Positions 52,837-54,960 of a stretch of DNA of 64,000 nucleotides are shown here, piece by piece (position 1 is the stretch's first letter; each line of letters opens with the position of its first letter). The notes under the pieces were generated by a model. That model worked only from the letters and a program-made list of their open reading frames with translations. It was not told where the DNA came from and ran no database searches. The DNA comes from Metallyticus violacea (Eukaryota > Arthropoda > Insecta > Mantodea > Metallyticidae): contig CM060835.1 in assembly GCA_030762175.1 (NCBI GenBank), positions 84,470,001-84,534,000 on the forward strand, written 5' to 3'. Both the position numbers and the translations under genes were made by a program.

Positions 52837-53839
52837 GCATGTTTATTCACTCATGCACAAAACAAATTAACTTCATTTGAACCATTACAGGTAACAATGC
52901 CATGTGCTTTGCATGAAACGAGTTGGCAACAGAGTGCTAAATGCAGAAGAAACACATGGTGAGAAGCTCGGCTTGATGTTAGTGGACAGCTTGCACCCTT
53001 GATGCACGAACCTTCCCCACCATTGTAAACCTCACTAAATTTATCTGTATATAGCAGAGCCAAATCTTCGAACAAGAAACTAATTTAATGAAAAAAATTA
53101 TAAGAAATCTAACCAAAATATTAATTTTCAGTATTTATTGGATAAAATGTAGCAGAATAGCTTTAATTTGAGGTGCTGTTCACGGCTTTAAAATGCCTTA
53201 AGTTGGCAAATCTGGTATCTACTTGCTCTTTACCCCTAAAAAATGTTATAGAGACTGAGCAGCTCGAGTATAACAGTAGTATGCTGTTATTAGAACTAAA
53301 ATTTGGTTGAGTGTCTTGATAATGCTACCAGAGAATAACAATTGCTCTTAACTCCATTTCTGAACTTCTGAATTTCTAGCCTTAGTGAAAAAAATCTTTT
53401 GTAGTTCTGCCTTATGCTGATAAAAATTAAATTGAAGGTAACTTGAAGTAGATTCAGGGTTCATTTGTGCAATCAGTAATTCATTCTATTCATTGTCTCA
53501 AAAGCAGTTGCACTTAGGTTGGAACTGGAAACTAATCCAAATAATAAATAAAAATTGTTCTTTTTCTTATCTGAAATTTTGTTATTTAACAACAACAATT
53601 ATTTTAGTTGTGCAAGAAGATTTGAAGCTGGTAGTAGAAGTGAAAGGCATGCGATGCTCTGTCAAAAATAATCTAATCAAAATTTAATTTGATACTTTAC
53701 TTCTTTAAAGGTGGGTCCTTCAGGAAGTGGCAAGACTAGTGTGGTTCAACTCTTAGCAGATTTGATTGGACAGGAACTTCGGGTGCTCTCTGTGAACTCT
53801 GCTATGGATACAACAGAGATACTTGGTGGCTTTGAACAG
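1546..53839 (+). CDS. MDN1: Midasin (MDN1/Rea1), internal 23-exon segment, AAA2 to start of AAA6
   Basis: Midasin is a nuclear dynein-like AAA+ ATPase with six AAA modules in one chain. In pre-60S maturation it removes the WDR12/Ytm1 and NLE1/Rsa4 factors by ATP-driven pulling; this is family knowledge. The sequence shows 23 exons that join in phase into 1382 codons without a stop. Motifs appear in the family order: NPATDVGKK (AAA2), GETSVGKTS and NPPGLYGGRK (AAA3), GDTGCGKTT and NPGGDYGKKE (AAA4), GSPGTGKTS and GTQNPLRQGG (AAA5), GPSGSGKTS (AAA6). Whole midasins are roughly 4700-5600 residues, so about a quarter is here. The start codon, AAA1, linker and MIDAS domain are outside the window. 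Unbroken frame and conserved ATPase motifs indicate a working gene, not a pseudogene. Confidence 0.97.
2570..3160 (-). pseudogene. Mariner-type transposase relic (N-terminal part)
   Basis: The minus-strand frame at 2825-3073 reads WVDEFKSS, SGCPSS, then VVLANTRLKFREIA and RVHNILIDVLGMKKCS, a decayed mariner helix-turn-helix region. Downstream, in broken frames, comes a segment like FITTDNSLLHPRDK, corresponding to the first catalytic Asp region. A 36-bp direct tandem duplication (2886-2957) repeats the REI..NISK part of the helix-turn-helix. It is dead. Confidence 0.75.
3270..3480 (-). mobile_element. Penelope-like element terminus, family 2 (solo)
   Basis: On the minus strand it matches the 3' end seen at 54790-54960: the hammerhead-like block, then GTGAAACC, then AATATTTAGA and the AATCTCTTCT and GGAATTGA blocks. 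No coding part is attached. On the other side, 3425-3470 repeats the same AAATATTTTGACTCAGAAGAG block in inverted orientation, so the fragment has a palindromic tip. Confidence 0.6.
3377..3426 (-). ncRNA. Degenerate hammerhead-ribozyme-like motif (family 2)
   Basis: On the minus strand: TAACAG stem I side, CTGACAA in place of CTGANGA, a GTGCACAATTGTTCTAC stem-loop, AAA where GAA is expected, ACATGT palindrome, C, then CTGAGTAAA. Two core positions are mutated, so this copy is probably inactive. Confidence 0.45.
3595..3832 (+). CDS. MDN1: MDN1 exon 2 (AAA2 helical insert before Walker B)
   Basis: The acceptor TTTGTAG ends at 3594; the donor GTATTG starts at 3833. It encodes the variable AAA2 stretch ending SFIEGTLIKAVQK, which leads into Walker B. 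The exon ends in phase 1 (one G) and needs the following exon to make the Gly before Tyr-Trp. Confidence 0.9.
3918..4131 (+). CDS. MDN1: MDN1 exon 3 (AAA2 Walker B and sensor region)
   Basis: It encodes the AAA2 Walker B segment YWVLLDEINLAS, with catalytic Asp-Glu, then LSGLLEGS and the sensor segment FACMNPATDVGKKD. The last codon, the arginine of RNRF, is split with exon 4. The preceding intron is only 85 bp and its acceptor is the weak TTTTAAAG. The donor is GTACTA at 4132. Confidence 0.93.
4132..4471 (+). other. MDN1 intron 3, mostly a foldback element
   Basis: This 340-bp intron is largely taken up by an inverted repeat with 58-nt arms (4238-4295 and 4379-4436). The rest shows nothing. 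Confidence 0.85.
4238..4436. repeat. Foldback/MITE-like inverted repeat in intron 3
   Basis: The left arm 4238-4295 and right arm 4379-4436 are near-perfect reverse complements. Both carry AGGTAG at the outer tip, AAAGTAAAA..TACTTAAAAT inside, and ACACATTAAAAACACTCTTGA at the inner edge. The 83-nt centre has a further short stem (ATGTCCCA / TGGGACAT). It looks like a non-autonomous foldback transposon; no duplication of flanking bases was resolved. Confidence 0.8.
4472..4657 (+). CDS. MDN1: MDN1 exon 4 (AAA2 C-terminal part)
   Basis: The first G finishes the Arg of NRFTEFFVDEL, the arginine-finger region of AAA2. The exon continues through the small helical subdomain to VGYRPHY. Acceptor TGTTTCAG ends at 4471; donor GTATGT starts at 4658. 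It ends in phase 2. Confidence 0.93.
4658..5037 (+). other. MDN1 intron 4
   Basis: A 380-bp AT-rich intron. Nothing recognisable was seen beyond the splice sites. Confidence 0.85.
5038..5184 (+). CDS. MDN1: MDN1 exon 5 (AAA2 lid, LRTLCRAL segment)
   Basis: It continues as SLRTLCRALVVAAQNKCGS and SLYEALCLSFLSQLD, the conserved lid segment of midasin AAA2. Acceptor GTTAACAG ends at 5037; donor GTAAGA starts at 5185. It ends in phase 2, and the split Arg codon is completed by exon 6. Confidence 0.93.
5185..5634 (+). other. MDN1 intron 5
   Basis: A 450-bp AT-rich intron with a C-rich patch near 5290-5303. No other feature was seen. Confidence 0.85.
5635..5776 (+). CDS. MDN1: MDN1 exon 6 (AAA2-AAA3 connector)
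   Basis: It encodes the linker between AAA2 and AAA3, including VNFEGYWVKRG, equivalent to the VEGYWI segment of vertebrate midasin. Acceptor TTTGCAG ends at 5634; donor GTAAGT starts at 5777. It ends in phase 0 at Asp-Lys before a 9 kb intron. Confidence 0.92.
5831..6112 (-). mobile_element. SINE-B (tRNA-derived, class II tRNA-like head)
   Basis: On the minus strand the head has a box A like GGCCGAGGT.GTTAAG and a box B near GGTTCAAAT, resembling a Leu/Ser-type tRNA. The body contains the conserved GAGGACTGAGGAAAACCTGG block (read on the plus strand) and ends GTTAAACACTATTC. A 13-bp target duplication flanks it at 5818-5830 and 6113-6125. Confidence 0.85.
6459..6489. repeat. (GTAGCA)n microsatellite, likely 3' tail of N1
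   Basis: About five units of GTAGCA lie where the minus-strand non-LTR element N1 ends, consistent with a simple-sequence 3' tail. Confidence 0.7.
7890..8321 (-). pseudogene. N1 ORF2 C-terminal fragment with zinc-knuckle-like motif
   Basis: The longest intact reading frame of N1 has 143 codons. It includes GRAGILALNGLKLKMEDC followed by a C-x2-C..H-x4-C pattern, typical of the region after the reverse transcriptase in several non-LTR clades, and a Trp/Lys-rich tail. It is preceded by frame breaks, so it is a remnant rather than a gene. Confidence 0.7.
8755..8979 (-). mobile_element. Solo Penelope-like terminus (family 1) nested in N1
   Basis: A 225-bp insertion interrupts the reverse-transcriptase region of N1. 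The 12-nt AAAGAACTTAAT occurs on both sides (8743-8754 and 8980-8991), giving a target duplication. It carries a hammerhead-like block and short repeats of ATATCCATT. No coding sequence is present. Confidence 0.65.
8824..8870 (-). ncRNA. Hammerhead-ribozyme-like motif (family 1, copy with intact core)
   Basis: Minus strand: ATGG stem I, CTGAAGA, a stem II of GGGAAC / GUUCUC with an AAAT loop (one unpaired U before the stem), GAA, palindromic ACCGGT as a minimal stem III, U as the cleavage-site base, then CCAT pairing back with ATGG. All core hammerhead positions (CUGANGA, GAA, A-U, H) are present. Hammerheads with very short stem III are known from Penelope-like elements. Activity is inferred, not shown. 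Confidence 0.65.
9278..9574 (-). mobile_element. SINE-B nested in N1
   Basis: Same family as the copy at 5831, minus orientation, with the GAGGACTGAGGAAAACC block. TGTGATCACCT flanks it (9267-9277 and 9575-9585). Confidence 0.85.
11396..11640 (+). mobile_element. SINE-A, 5' truncated
   Basis: It starts at the box B end of the tRNA-like head (GGTTCGAACC) and contains the family blocks TTCGGGCGTAAAAATCC and GAACCTCAAGCCTGAAAGAG, plus the terminal GATGACCTGAGATGTTA and AAATAAA..AATCAATAAA tail. The target duplication TTCAGCATTGG lies at 11385-11395 and 11641-11651. Confidence 0.88.
11784..12767. mobile_element. hAT-like non-autonomous element
   Basis: The left end AGTGTTTCTCAAA and right end TTTGGAAAACACT are imperfect inverted repeats (11 of 13), of the type seen in hAT elements. 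CCAGGGGGCTCGCAAACC near the right end is also typical of such elements. No transposase was seen. An 8-bp duplication is not clear, so it is old or misjudged. Confidence 0.5.
12800..13700 (+). pseudogene. Non-LTR retrotransposon 3' fragment: RNase H domain
   Basis: In broken frames: WLRIYTDGSADKQR (RNase H first catalytic Asp), EGEMVAIRALEQI, VLLTDSASAIQAIE (third catalytic region), then LLWIPAHVGVIGNENADFLA (fourth motif), followed by a tail with FRLATGYDCLAKHLHRFG-like and C-x2-C / C-type residues. Premature stops and frameshifts are present. It derives from the RNase H-bearing I/R1/LOA group, different from N1. Confidence 0.75.
14042..14339 (-). mobile_element. SINE-A (full-length, minus)
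   Basis: It reads on the minus strand from GGTCCTGGTGGTGTAATGG (box A region) through box B GGTTCGAACCCAGCC to the family tail. Diverged from the other copies, with an A-rich tail (T-rich on the plus strand). Confidence 0.82.
14751..14991 (+). CDS. MDN1: MDN1 exon 7 (AAA3 Walker A)
   Basis: It opens YILTASVCRNLHDMV and contains the AAA3 P-loop GETSVGKTS and the conserved INNHEHTDLQEYVGSY segment. Acceptor TTAATTGCAG ends at 14750; donor GTAAGT starts at 14992. It ends in phase 1 (G of a Gly codon) after LVFQE, matching exon 8. Confidence 0.95.
16012..16312 (-). mobile_element. SINE-B copy
   Basis: It matches the family blocks (GGTACCTCC, GGACTGAGGAAAACCTGG, GAGGCACCACAGG) on the plus strand, meaning minus orientation. 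A T-rich run at the left is its A tail. A target duplication was not resolved. Confidence 0.8.
16348..16374. repeat. (TA)n microsatellite
   Basis: About 13 TA units. Confidence 0.9.
16957..17280 (-). mobile_element. SINE-A copy, old, with tail duplication
   Basis: A diverged minus-strand SINE-A. The terminal block ACTCTTTAACATCTCAGGTC is present twice in tandem, starting at about 16976 and about 17016, so the 3' end has been locally duplicated. Confidence 0.78.
17876..18022 (+). repeat. Direct repeat, upstream copy, flanking exon 8
   Basis: About 150 bp beginning CATGCAATGCTTTATGAGAA and ending near CACAATTGG.ATCATT. It recurs at 18835-18985 in the same orientation with roughly 85-90% identity by eye. 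Exon 8 lies between the copies. Confidence 0.85.
18127..18186. repeat. (TAA)n microsatellite adjoining exon 8 acceptor
   Basis: About 20 AAT/TAA units end only ten bases before the exon 8 boundary. Confidence 0.95.
18197..18405 (+). CDS. MDN1: MDN1 exon 8 (AAA3 Walker B and sensor)
   Basis: It completes the Gly of QEG and encodes VLVEAMRQGHW, Walker B IILDELNLAP, LNRVLDDNREL and the sensor FATQNPPGLYGGRK. The acceptor AACACAG follows directly on a (TAA)n tract, so there is almost no polypyrimidine tract. The donor is GTAACA at 18406. It ends in phase 0. Confidence 0.95.
18406..19079 (+). other. MDN1 intron 8
   Basis: It contains the downstream copy of the direct repeat (18835-18985). No other feature was seen. 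Confidence 0.85.
18835..18985 (+). repeat. Direct repeat, downstream copy, flanking exon 8
   Basis: See the copy at 17876. The spacing between starts is 959 bp. Confidence 0.85.
19080..19226 (+). CDS. MDN1: MDN1 exon 9 (AAA3 arginine finger and helical lid)
   Basis: It encodes VLSRAFRNRFVELHF, the AAA3 arginine-finger segment, and continues to VMLNLQ. I chose the CAG/GTATTT donor at 19227 because it keeps frame with exon 10 and matches the family alignment. A stronger-looking GTAAGA at 19295 would shift the frame. Acceptor CTATTTCAG ends at 19079. Confidence 0.92.
19578..19861 (-). mobile_element. SINE-B copy (near full length)
   Basis: A clean minus-strand copy with the Leu/Ser-like head (TGGCCGAGGTTGTTAAGG) and box B-like GGATTCAAAT. 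The imperfect 12-bp duplication CCTCGACACTAA / CCTCAATACTAA lies at 19566-19577 and 19862-19873. Confidence 0.87.
20316..20668. repeat. 350-bp foldback (long inverted repeat)
   Basis: The left arm (about 20316-20483) and right arm (about 20499-20668) are imperfect reverse complements along their whole length. The outer parts share CCATTACT..CTATTTTGCC and TTTAAATTAAATTT; the inner parts share GACTGAAAG..GAGAGGCAGA and GTGCAGA/TCTGCAC. The loop is about 15 nt. It looks like a MITE or foldback transposon. Transcribed within MDN1 pre-mRNA it would form a long hairpin. Confidence 0.82.
21243..21600 (-). mobile_element. Penelope-like 3' fragment, family 2
   Basis: On the minus strand it shares the segment LKALYSSLSQDH and the following noncoding block through the hammerhead-like motif with the copy at 54700-54900. 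The reading frame upstream is only partly open. The element is truncated. Confidence 0.7.
21288..21339 (-). ncRNA. Hammerhead-ribozyme-like motif (family 2, best core)
   Basis: Minus strand: TTTAACAG, CTGAGGA, stem II GTGGA..TTCGC around ACAATTGT, GAA, palindromic ACATGT, C, CTGAGTAAA. Stem I pairs CAG with CTG and TTTA with TAAA around a small internal loop. All core positions match the hammerhead consensus; stem II has wobble pairs. Confidence 0.62.
22643..22901 (+). CDS. MDN1: MDN1 exon 10 (AAA3 lid, LRDLFRW segment)
   Basis: It encodes FAGKQGFMTLRDLFRWGERY, then the YLVLAGRVRRAEEAEVI segment and KLFT. These are hallmark AAA3-AAA4 connector sequences of midasin. Acceptor TTTTTCAG ends at 22642; donor GTAAGC starts at 22902. 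It ends in phase 1, and exon 11 supplies the other two bases of a Leu codon. Confidence 0.95.
23098..23144. repeat. (TA)n microsatellite
   Basis: About 23 TA units. Confidence 0.95.
23250..24250 (-). pseudogene. Transposase relic (arthropod mariner-like DDE, HFQHLL-type C terminus), split by SINE-A
   Basis: The minus-strand frame contains SCDFNFWRKYKHIYKTNPHT and LEEFEQNI, resembling the DFFLWGYLKDKVY..PRTLEELK segment near the C terminus of a widespread arthropod transposase. The final NGGQFQHLL lies beyond an inserted SINE-A. Upstream parts are degraded but one frame stays open for 204 codons. The SINE insertion duplicated the bases encoding VDNN. No inverted repeats were located. Confidence 0.65.
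23301..23599 (+). mobile_element. SINE-A, full-length, with intact tRNA-like head
   Basis: The best SINE-A copy. The head pairs GGTCCTGG with CCAGGACT like an acceptor stem, box A region is GTGATGTAGTGGTTA and box B is GGTTCGAACCC. It ends in the GATGACCTGAG hairpin block, AAATAAATCAATC and ten A. The 12-bp duplication ATTGTTGTCCAC lies at 23289-23300 and 23600-23611. The high similarity of conserved blocks suggests a fairly recent insertion. Confidence 0.93.
24335..24775 (+). mobile_element. Third tRNA-derived SINE type (SINE-C)
   Basis: The head has box A-like TGGTTGAGTGG and box B-like GGTTTGATCCC at tRNA spacing, followed by a body with no similarity to SINE-A or -B and an A-rich end (GAGAGAAAAAATAAAAAAAC). 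No second copy is present in the window to confirm the family. Confidence 0.6.
25727..25780. repeat. (TTA)n/(TCA)n microsatellite
   Basis: About a dozen ATT units followed by TCA units. Confidence 0.9.
27224..27741 (-). mobile_element. Dimeric SINE-A (head-to-tail) within one target duplication
   Basis: Two SINE-A units lie in tandem on the minus strand. The 5' unit (about 27478-27741) is full length with box A and B. The 3' unit (about 27241-27475) begins just before box B. AAAGGAGTTGATA at 27211-27223 and AAAGAAGTTGATA at 27742-27754 flank the pair; no duplication lies between the units. A poly-T run at the left is the shared A tail. Confidence 0.87.
28403..28522 (+). CDS. MDN1: MDN1 exon 11 (connector before AAA4 P-loop)
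   Basis: It encodes PILEKLITEPILGFEHIVW, ending at MCRLAVLIG. The equivalent FGHIVWT...RRLAMLVG lies just before the AAA4 P-loop in vertebrates. It was found by splice logic, since no long open frame covers it. Acceptor TTTTACAG ends at 28402; donor GTAAGT starts at 28523. It ends in phase 1. Confidence 0.88.
28523..29382 (+). other. MDN1 intron 11
   Basis: 860 bp, AT-rich, with no recognisable feature. Confidence 0.85.
29383..29576 (+). CDS. MDN1: MDN1 exon 12 (AAA4 Walker A)
   Basis: It encodes EPVLLVGDTGCGKTTVCQ, the AAA4 P-loop, then NCHMHTESADFIGGLRPVR. Acceptor TTCTGTTCAG ends at 29382; donor GTTAGA starts at 29577. The first two bases finish a Gly codon from exon 11, and the exon ends in phase 0 at HK. 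Confidence 0.95.
29694..29832 (+). CDS. MDN1: MDN1 exon 13 (AAA4 Walker B)
   Basis: It encodes LFEWVDGPLIKAM, then Walker B LFLADEISLADDSVLERL. An Ala stands where vertebrates have Leu just before the Asp-Glu; the acidic pair is kept. Acceptor TTTGACAG ends at 29693; donor GTAAGC starts at 29833. It ends in phase 1. Confidence 0.95.
29833..30987 (+). other. MDN1 intron 13
   Basis: 1155 bp with long pyrimidine runs at about 30588-30660 and 30820-30860. Nothing else was seen. Confidence 0.85.
30988..31103 (+). CDS. MDN1: MDN1 exon 14 (AAA4 sensor 1)
   Basis: It encodes EPERTLLLAEKGSD and the sensor segment FVGTMNPGGDYGKKE. Acceptor TTTGCAG ends at 30987; donor GTAAGG starts at 31104. It ends in phase 0, and LSPALRNRF follows in exon 15, as in all midasins. 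Confidence 0.95.
31104..31562 (+). other. MDN1 intron 14
   Basis: 459 bp. Nothing recognisable. Confidence 0.85.
31563..31759 (+). CDS. MDN1: MDN1 exon 15 (AAA4 arginine finger and lid)
   Basis: It encodes LSPALRNRFTEIWCEPV, then the lid HNLKPGLSLG and LLDFLQWF. Acceptor TTGCTTATAG ends at 31562; donor GTAATA starts at 31760. It ends in phase 2 with AG of an Arg codon. Confidence 0.95.
31760..32433 (+). other. MDN1 intron 15
   Basis: It contains a (TTA)n microsatellite at 31951-31997. No other feature was seen. Confidence 0.85.
31951..31997. repeat. (TTA)n microsatellite
   Basis: About 15 units of TTA. Confidence 0.95.
32434..32604 (+). CDS. MDN1: MDN1 exon 16 (AAA4 lid, C-terminal helices)
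   Basis: It encodes LTVSVRDIMTWVNFIN and GACLTFLDSFGSGVTS, equivalent to the SIRDILSWVNFMN and IDGIGSGVTS segments of vertebrate midasin. Acceptor ATTTCAG ends at 32433; donor GTATGT starts at 32605. It ends in phase 2. Confidence 0.94.
32605..33165 (+). other. MDN1 intron 16
   Basis: Nearly half of it is a degraded SINE-B (32790-33015). Confidence 0.85.
32790..33015 (-). mobile_element. SINE-B, old diverged copy
   Basis: It keeps TAGTGTT.A at the tail side, GTACCTCT..GGCATTTGTCATTTAT-like and AACCTCA blocks, and CCTCAGCCACCCATG at the head side. It is more diverged than other copies, so an older insertion. Confidence 0.75.
33166..33317 (+). CDS. MDN1: MDN1 exon 17 (AAA4-AAA5 connector; GC donor)
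   Basis: It encodes a variable helical connector ending FGIHPFYILK, matching the conserved WGIHPFFIPRG before AAA5. Acceptor TTGTTGCAG ends at 33165. Frame and homology require the exon to end at 33317 (AAAG), which makes the donor GCAAGT: a GC-AG intron. Confidence 0.9.
33318..33542 (+). other. MDN1 intron 17, GC-AG type
   Basis: The donor is AG/GCAAGT and the acceptor AACCAG. 225 bp. No GT donor near this point keeps frame and homology. Confidence 0.8.
33543..33745 (+). CDS. MDN1: MDN1 exon 18 (AAA5 Walker A)
   Basis: It encodes FSAPTTALNTVRVLRALQL, then P-loop LLEGSPGTGKTSLVAAIA and ends RINLSDQT. Acceptor CAACCAG ends at 33542; donor GTAAGT starts at 33746. The first two bases complete the split Gly. 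It ends in phase 0. Confidence 0.96.
33867..33989 (+). CDS. MDN1: MDN1 exon 19 (AAA5, first half of Walker B)
   Basis: It encodes DVSDLFGADLPVEGGEGG, then FAWRDGPF and KAGYWILLDE. The exon stops exactly after the catalytic Asp-Glu of Walker B. Acceptor TAATTGCAG ends at 33866; donor GTTAGC starts at 33990. A 7.2 kb intron separates the two halves of the motif. Confidence 0.96.
35425..35628 (-). pseudogene. N2 endonuclease fragment
   Basis: 67 codons with KVVNEEGLKLIHFYENNG and AEFTFTSAWG, matching the middle of exonuclease-endonuclease-phosphatase domains of non-LTR elements (the GDFN...N.G..L..F...N.L...N...TF segment). The catalytic GDFN and SDH motifs are not in this fragment. Confidence 0.65.
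36661..36680. repeat. (TGAC)n short microsatellite
   Basis: About five TGAC units. Confidence 0.85.
37704..37987 (-). mobile_element. SINE-B with long A tail, inserted in N2
   Basis: A minus-orientation copy with a 27-nt T run at its left end (its A tail), the GAGGACTGAGGAAAACCTGG block and the head CCACAGGTGGCCTAGGTTGC on the minus strand. It splits the ORF1 region of N2. Confidence 0.85.
38573..38797 (-). pseudogene. N2 ORF1 N-terminal fragment with 2A-like motif
   Basis: A 74-codon frame. Residues 18-32 are strongly hydrophobic and run straight into GVVEINPGPN at residues 32-41. The 2A consensus is D-V/I-E-x-N-P-G-P; here the Asp is Val. 2A-like peptides at the start of non-LTR ORF1 proteins are established for several metazoan elements. 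The frame ends soon after, so the copy is dead. Confidence 0.65.
39660..40055 (-). mobile_element. Penelope-like GIY-YIG endonuclease fragment, family 1
   Basis: The minus-strand frame (39785-40015) reads DKSAVAAHFWTKNHEI and NPMQLSILENFFILKNKEN, the C-terminal half of a Penelope GIY-YIG domain. The hammerhead-like block lies about 30-70 bp 3' of it. The 5' side is cut off by the mariner at about 40060. Confidence 0.75.
39712..39760 (-). ncRNA. Hammerhead-ribozyme-like motif, degenerate (family 1)
   Basis: Minus strand: CTGAAGA, stem II GGAG/CTCC, GGA in place of GAA, ACCCGT, C. Stem I pairing is weak. The position relative to the endonuclease fragment matches the other family 1 copies. Confidence 0.45.
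40060..40925 (+). pseudogene. Mariner transposase relic with nested SINE-B
   Basis: Plus-strand translation: FDETWIQHYMPEVKEQWKKW (first catalytic Asp region), then SRKVDGD and a decayed H..N..P.H region, interrupted at 40483-40736 by a SINE-B. Beyond the SINE it resumes with WLVGKKFTSNEEIVTE and ends YTDLKGYVLEKYN (the usual GDYVEK end). It lacks the N-terminal helix-turn-helix. Confidence 0.78.
40483..40736 (-). mobile_element. SINE-B nested in mariner
   Basis: A minus copy with the GAGGACTAAGGGAAACCTGG block and an A-rich tail (T/TTTG run on the plus strand). AACAT flanks it at 40478-40482 and 40737-40741. It interrupts the mariner between PN and the KxWLxGKKF segment. Confidence 0.83.
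41208..41405 (+). CDS. MDN1: MDN1 exon 20 (AAA5, rest of Walker B and sensor)
   Basis: It starts LNLASQSVLEGLNACLDHRG, completing AAA5 Walker B, and continues with FVPELG, FGTQNPLRQGG and SFLNRFTQ (arginine finger). Acceptor ATTTACAG ends at 41207; donor GTTAGA starts at 41406. It ends in phase 0. Confidence 0.96.
43006..43052 (-). ncRNA. Hammerhead-ribozyme-like motif (family 1, element-linked)
   Basis: Minus strand: CCAG, CTGAAGA, stem II GAGAGC / GCUCUU with GAAU loop, GAA, palindromic ACATGT, T, CTGAAG. Stem I pairs CAG with CTG. Compared with the copy at 8824, stem II bases differ on both sides while pairing is kept. It lies about 130 bp from the element end, 3' of the endonuclease. Confidence 0.65.
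43849..44652 (-). pseudogene. Penelope-type reverse transcriptase fragment
   Basis: 267 codons. Visible motifs: LPRIYGLPKVHKPSKNMRPI (finger region), SFDVASLFTSIP (motif A with catalytic Asp), GLAMGNPLSPFLANLFM (motif B) and, at the motif C position, SVHDILAIV where YVDD is expected. The first motif C Asp has become His, so the enzyme would be inactive even without the frame breaks. Continuation at 43550-43858 has FGIYKPTHTDNHI and VHRLVIIPLNKEEY (thumb). Confidence 0.85.
45194..45383 (+). mobile_element. SINE-A, 5' truncated, inside the Penelope-like element
   Basis: It begins within the body (GCTTCCTTTGGAAG) and keeps the CTCAAGCCTGAAAGAGAGGC block, the terminal hairpin block and tail. TAAATCCAGCTG / TAAATCCAACTG flank it at 45182-45193 and 45384-45395. 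Confidence 0.87.
46914..46985 (+). mobile_element. SINE-B with internal deletion, only tip and tail left
   Basis: A short copy joining ACCGCC of the SINE-B 5' tip to the 3' block TGTGGTGCCTCAGTAGTAAA, GGGCGTTAAACACTACTC and a poly-A run of about 25. The perfect 12-bp duplication AGAACCTCGATT lies at 46902-46913 and 46986-46997. Body and most of the promoter are missing. Confidence 0.82.
47340..47641 (+). mobile_element. SINE-A, full-length
   Basis: It has the head GGTCCTGGTGGTGTAGTGG, box B GGTTCGAACCC, acceptor-like closing CCAGGACT, all body blocks and an A tail. CTCCTTCCC flanks it at 47331-47339 and 47642-47650. Confidence 0.9.
50260..50547 (+). CDS. MDN1: MDN1 exon 21 (AAA5 lid)
   Basis: It encodes the AAA5 lid, including PWEMNLRDLTRWCQAVE, equivalent to PWEFNLRDLFRWCQ in vertebrates, and YVDRMRTAQDRLK. 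Acceptor CATTCCACAG ends at 50259; donor GTAAGC starts at 50548. It ends in phase 0. Confidence 0.95.
50828..51046 (+). CDS. MDN1: MDN1 exon 22 (AAA5-AAA6 connector)
   Basis: It encodes the connector with FHVTPDMLYVGDVILDRSG and SLMRCVKMNWLTIL, which runs straight into the AAA6 P-loop of the next exon. Acceptor TTATTTCAG ends at 50827; donor GTAAGT starts at 51047. It ends in phase 0. Confidence 0.94.
51334..51366. repeat. (GT)n(AT)n microsatellite
   Basis: GT units followed by AT units. Confidence 0.9.
51430..52780 (-). pseudogene. DDE superfamily transposase relic (IS630/Tc1-like type)
   Basis: On the minus strand in broken frames: an N-terminal region with NIQYIFRLYEYFQKERN (about 52690), KYKKFSGIKVVMQRS and AAWRG, then a frame at 52001-52237 with LILLHASGINGSVPGAKLLF and HYHGKMNGKTFTTWF, and at 51440-51718 VVKGNNKTFHLRDV followed by SINSSDEE. 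This order matches a common arthropod DDE_3-type transposase with an acidic Ser/Asp tail. Several stops are present. Confidence 0.72.
52789..52836. repeat. (TAA)n microsatellite
   Basis: About 16 units, next to the 5' end of the DDE relic. Confidence 0.95.
53711..53839 (+). CDS. MDN1: MDN1 exon 23 (AAA6 Walker A), last exon seen
   Basis: It encodes VGPSGSGKTSVVQLLADL, the AAA6 P-loop, and NSAMDTTEILGGFEQ. The acceptor is TTCTTTAAAG at 53701-53710; the donor is GTAGGA at 53840. It ends in phase 0. The expected continuation (the VDL...PWRR segment) was not found before 64000, so the following intron is at least 10.1 kb. Confidence 0.95.
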
Positions 53840-53954
53840 GTAGGATGAGCAAAATAGTATTAATAATTTCTTAATCTTAATAAAATCTTTATGAAATTTA
53901 TTAAATCTGCAAGCGCCTACAATTAAGAATTAATTAAACCTGCAAGAGCCTACA

Positions 53955-54960
53955 ATTAAGTTCAATGTTGAAATGGAAACAGATAATATGTTGCCATTTT
54001 TGGATCTGAAGATAATAAAATATAATAATAAACTTGGATTTGGTATCTACTGAGAGGACACACATATAGACAATTATATCAAGGCCCATGGTTTAAATCC
54101 AAGATAATATAAGGAAGCAGCATTCAACAACATGATATATAGACTAATAAATATACCACTGAACAAAGAATATCTATGCATAATAGAAGCTGCTAAATCC
54201 AATGGTTCAGCAAACAGATAATTAACCAACAAATTAAAAGATTCCAGAAACAAAAAGGAATAAAAAATTCTCAACTTTTAAGTGATTTATTAGGGGAAAA
54301 ATGATGTCAGCCAATAAGAAATTTCAAAAAATTTTCAAGCAGTACAATGTCATCTTAGCACCTCAAAACCAATACAGTATACACCTTTATTGAAATTAAA
54401 CAAAACATATTCCTGGCTCAAAGAGAAAAAAATCTGGTATTACCATATTAATTGTAAGGATTGTGAAAAATATTATCTAGGAAAACCAAAGAAAAATATA
54501 GGCATTAGGTTGAAAGAACATTGGAGAAACATTCATTACAAACAAATAGATAAATCAGCTGTGAAGCACATTTTTGGAATGAAAACCATAAAATAGAAAA
54601 AGACATCAAGTTATTAAAAACTGGTAAACCAAAAAAAGTAAACATATGAGGAAGGATTTATATAAAAAAAAACATTAGCAAAACATTGACATCCTGGATG
54701 CAGACAGCTCTTTATTCAAGTTTATCACAAGACCACGAGAGTCAATCTAGATACTTACCTATACAACTTGTAGGAATGATCCAACAATTGTTTAACAGCT
54801 GAGGATGTGGACAATTGTTCCACAAAACATGTCGTGAGTAAATCTCATGTAAGTGAAACCGTAAAAAGTGTTCTAAATATTTTGACTGAGAAGAGATTAT
54901 TATTGCATGTTTCAGTGTTCAATTCCAAATTGAATTAATATTTAAAATATGTATTATTTA
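53955..54960 (+). mobile_element. Penelope-like 3' fragment, family 2
   Basis: Plus strand, broken frames: the end of the reverse transcriptase (MLPFLDLKII, HIDNYIKAHGLNPR, AAFNNMIYRLINIPLNKEY), then a GIY-YIG endonuclease frame at 54390-54596 with WYYHINCKDCEKYYLGK and IGIRLKEHWRNI, DKSAV, then a noncoding 3' part with a hammerhead-like motif and the terminal GAGAAGAGATTATTATTGC block. The element is 5' truncated and dead. Confidence 0.8.
54791..54843 (+). ncRNA. Hammerhead-ribozyme-like motif (family 2, one core base lost)
   Basis: TTTAACAG, CTGAGGA, stem II GTGGA/TCCAC around ACAATTGT, then AAA where GAA is expected, palindromic ACATGT, C, and GTGAGTAAA. Stem I keeps TTTA/TAAA. Loss of the core G suggests inactivity, while stem II is perfectly paired. 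Confidence 0.58.

Larger units (their letters stand above)
51047..53710 (+). other. MDN1 intron 22
   Basis: It contains a (GT)n(TA)n run, a DDE transposase relic and a (TAA)n run. The stretch 52860-53700 shows nothing recognisable. Confidence 0.82.
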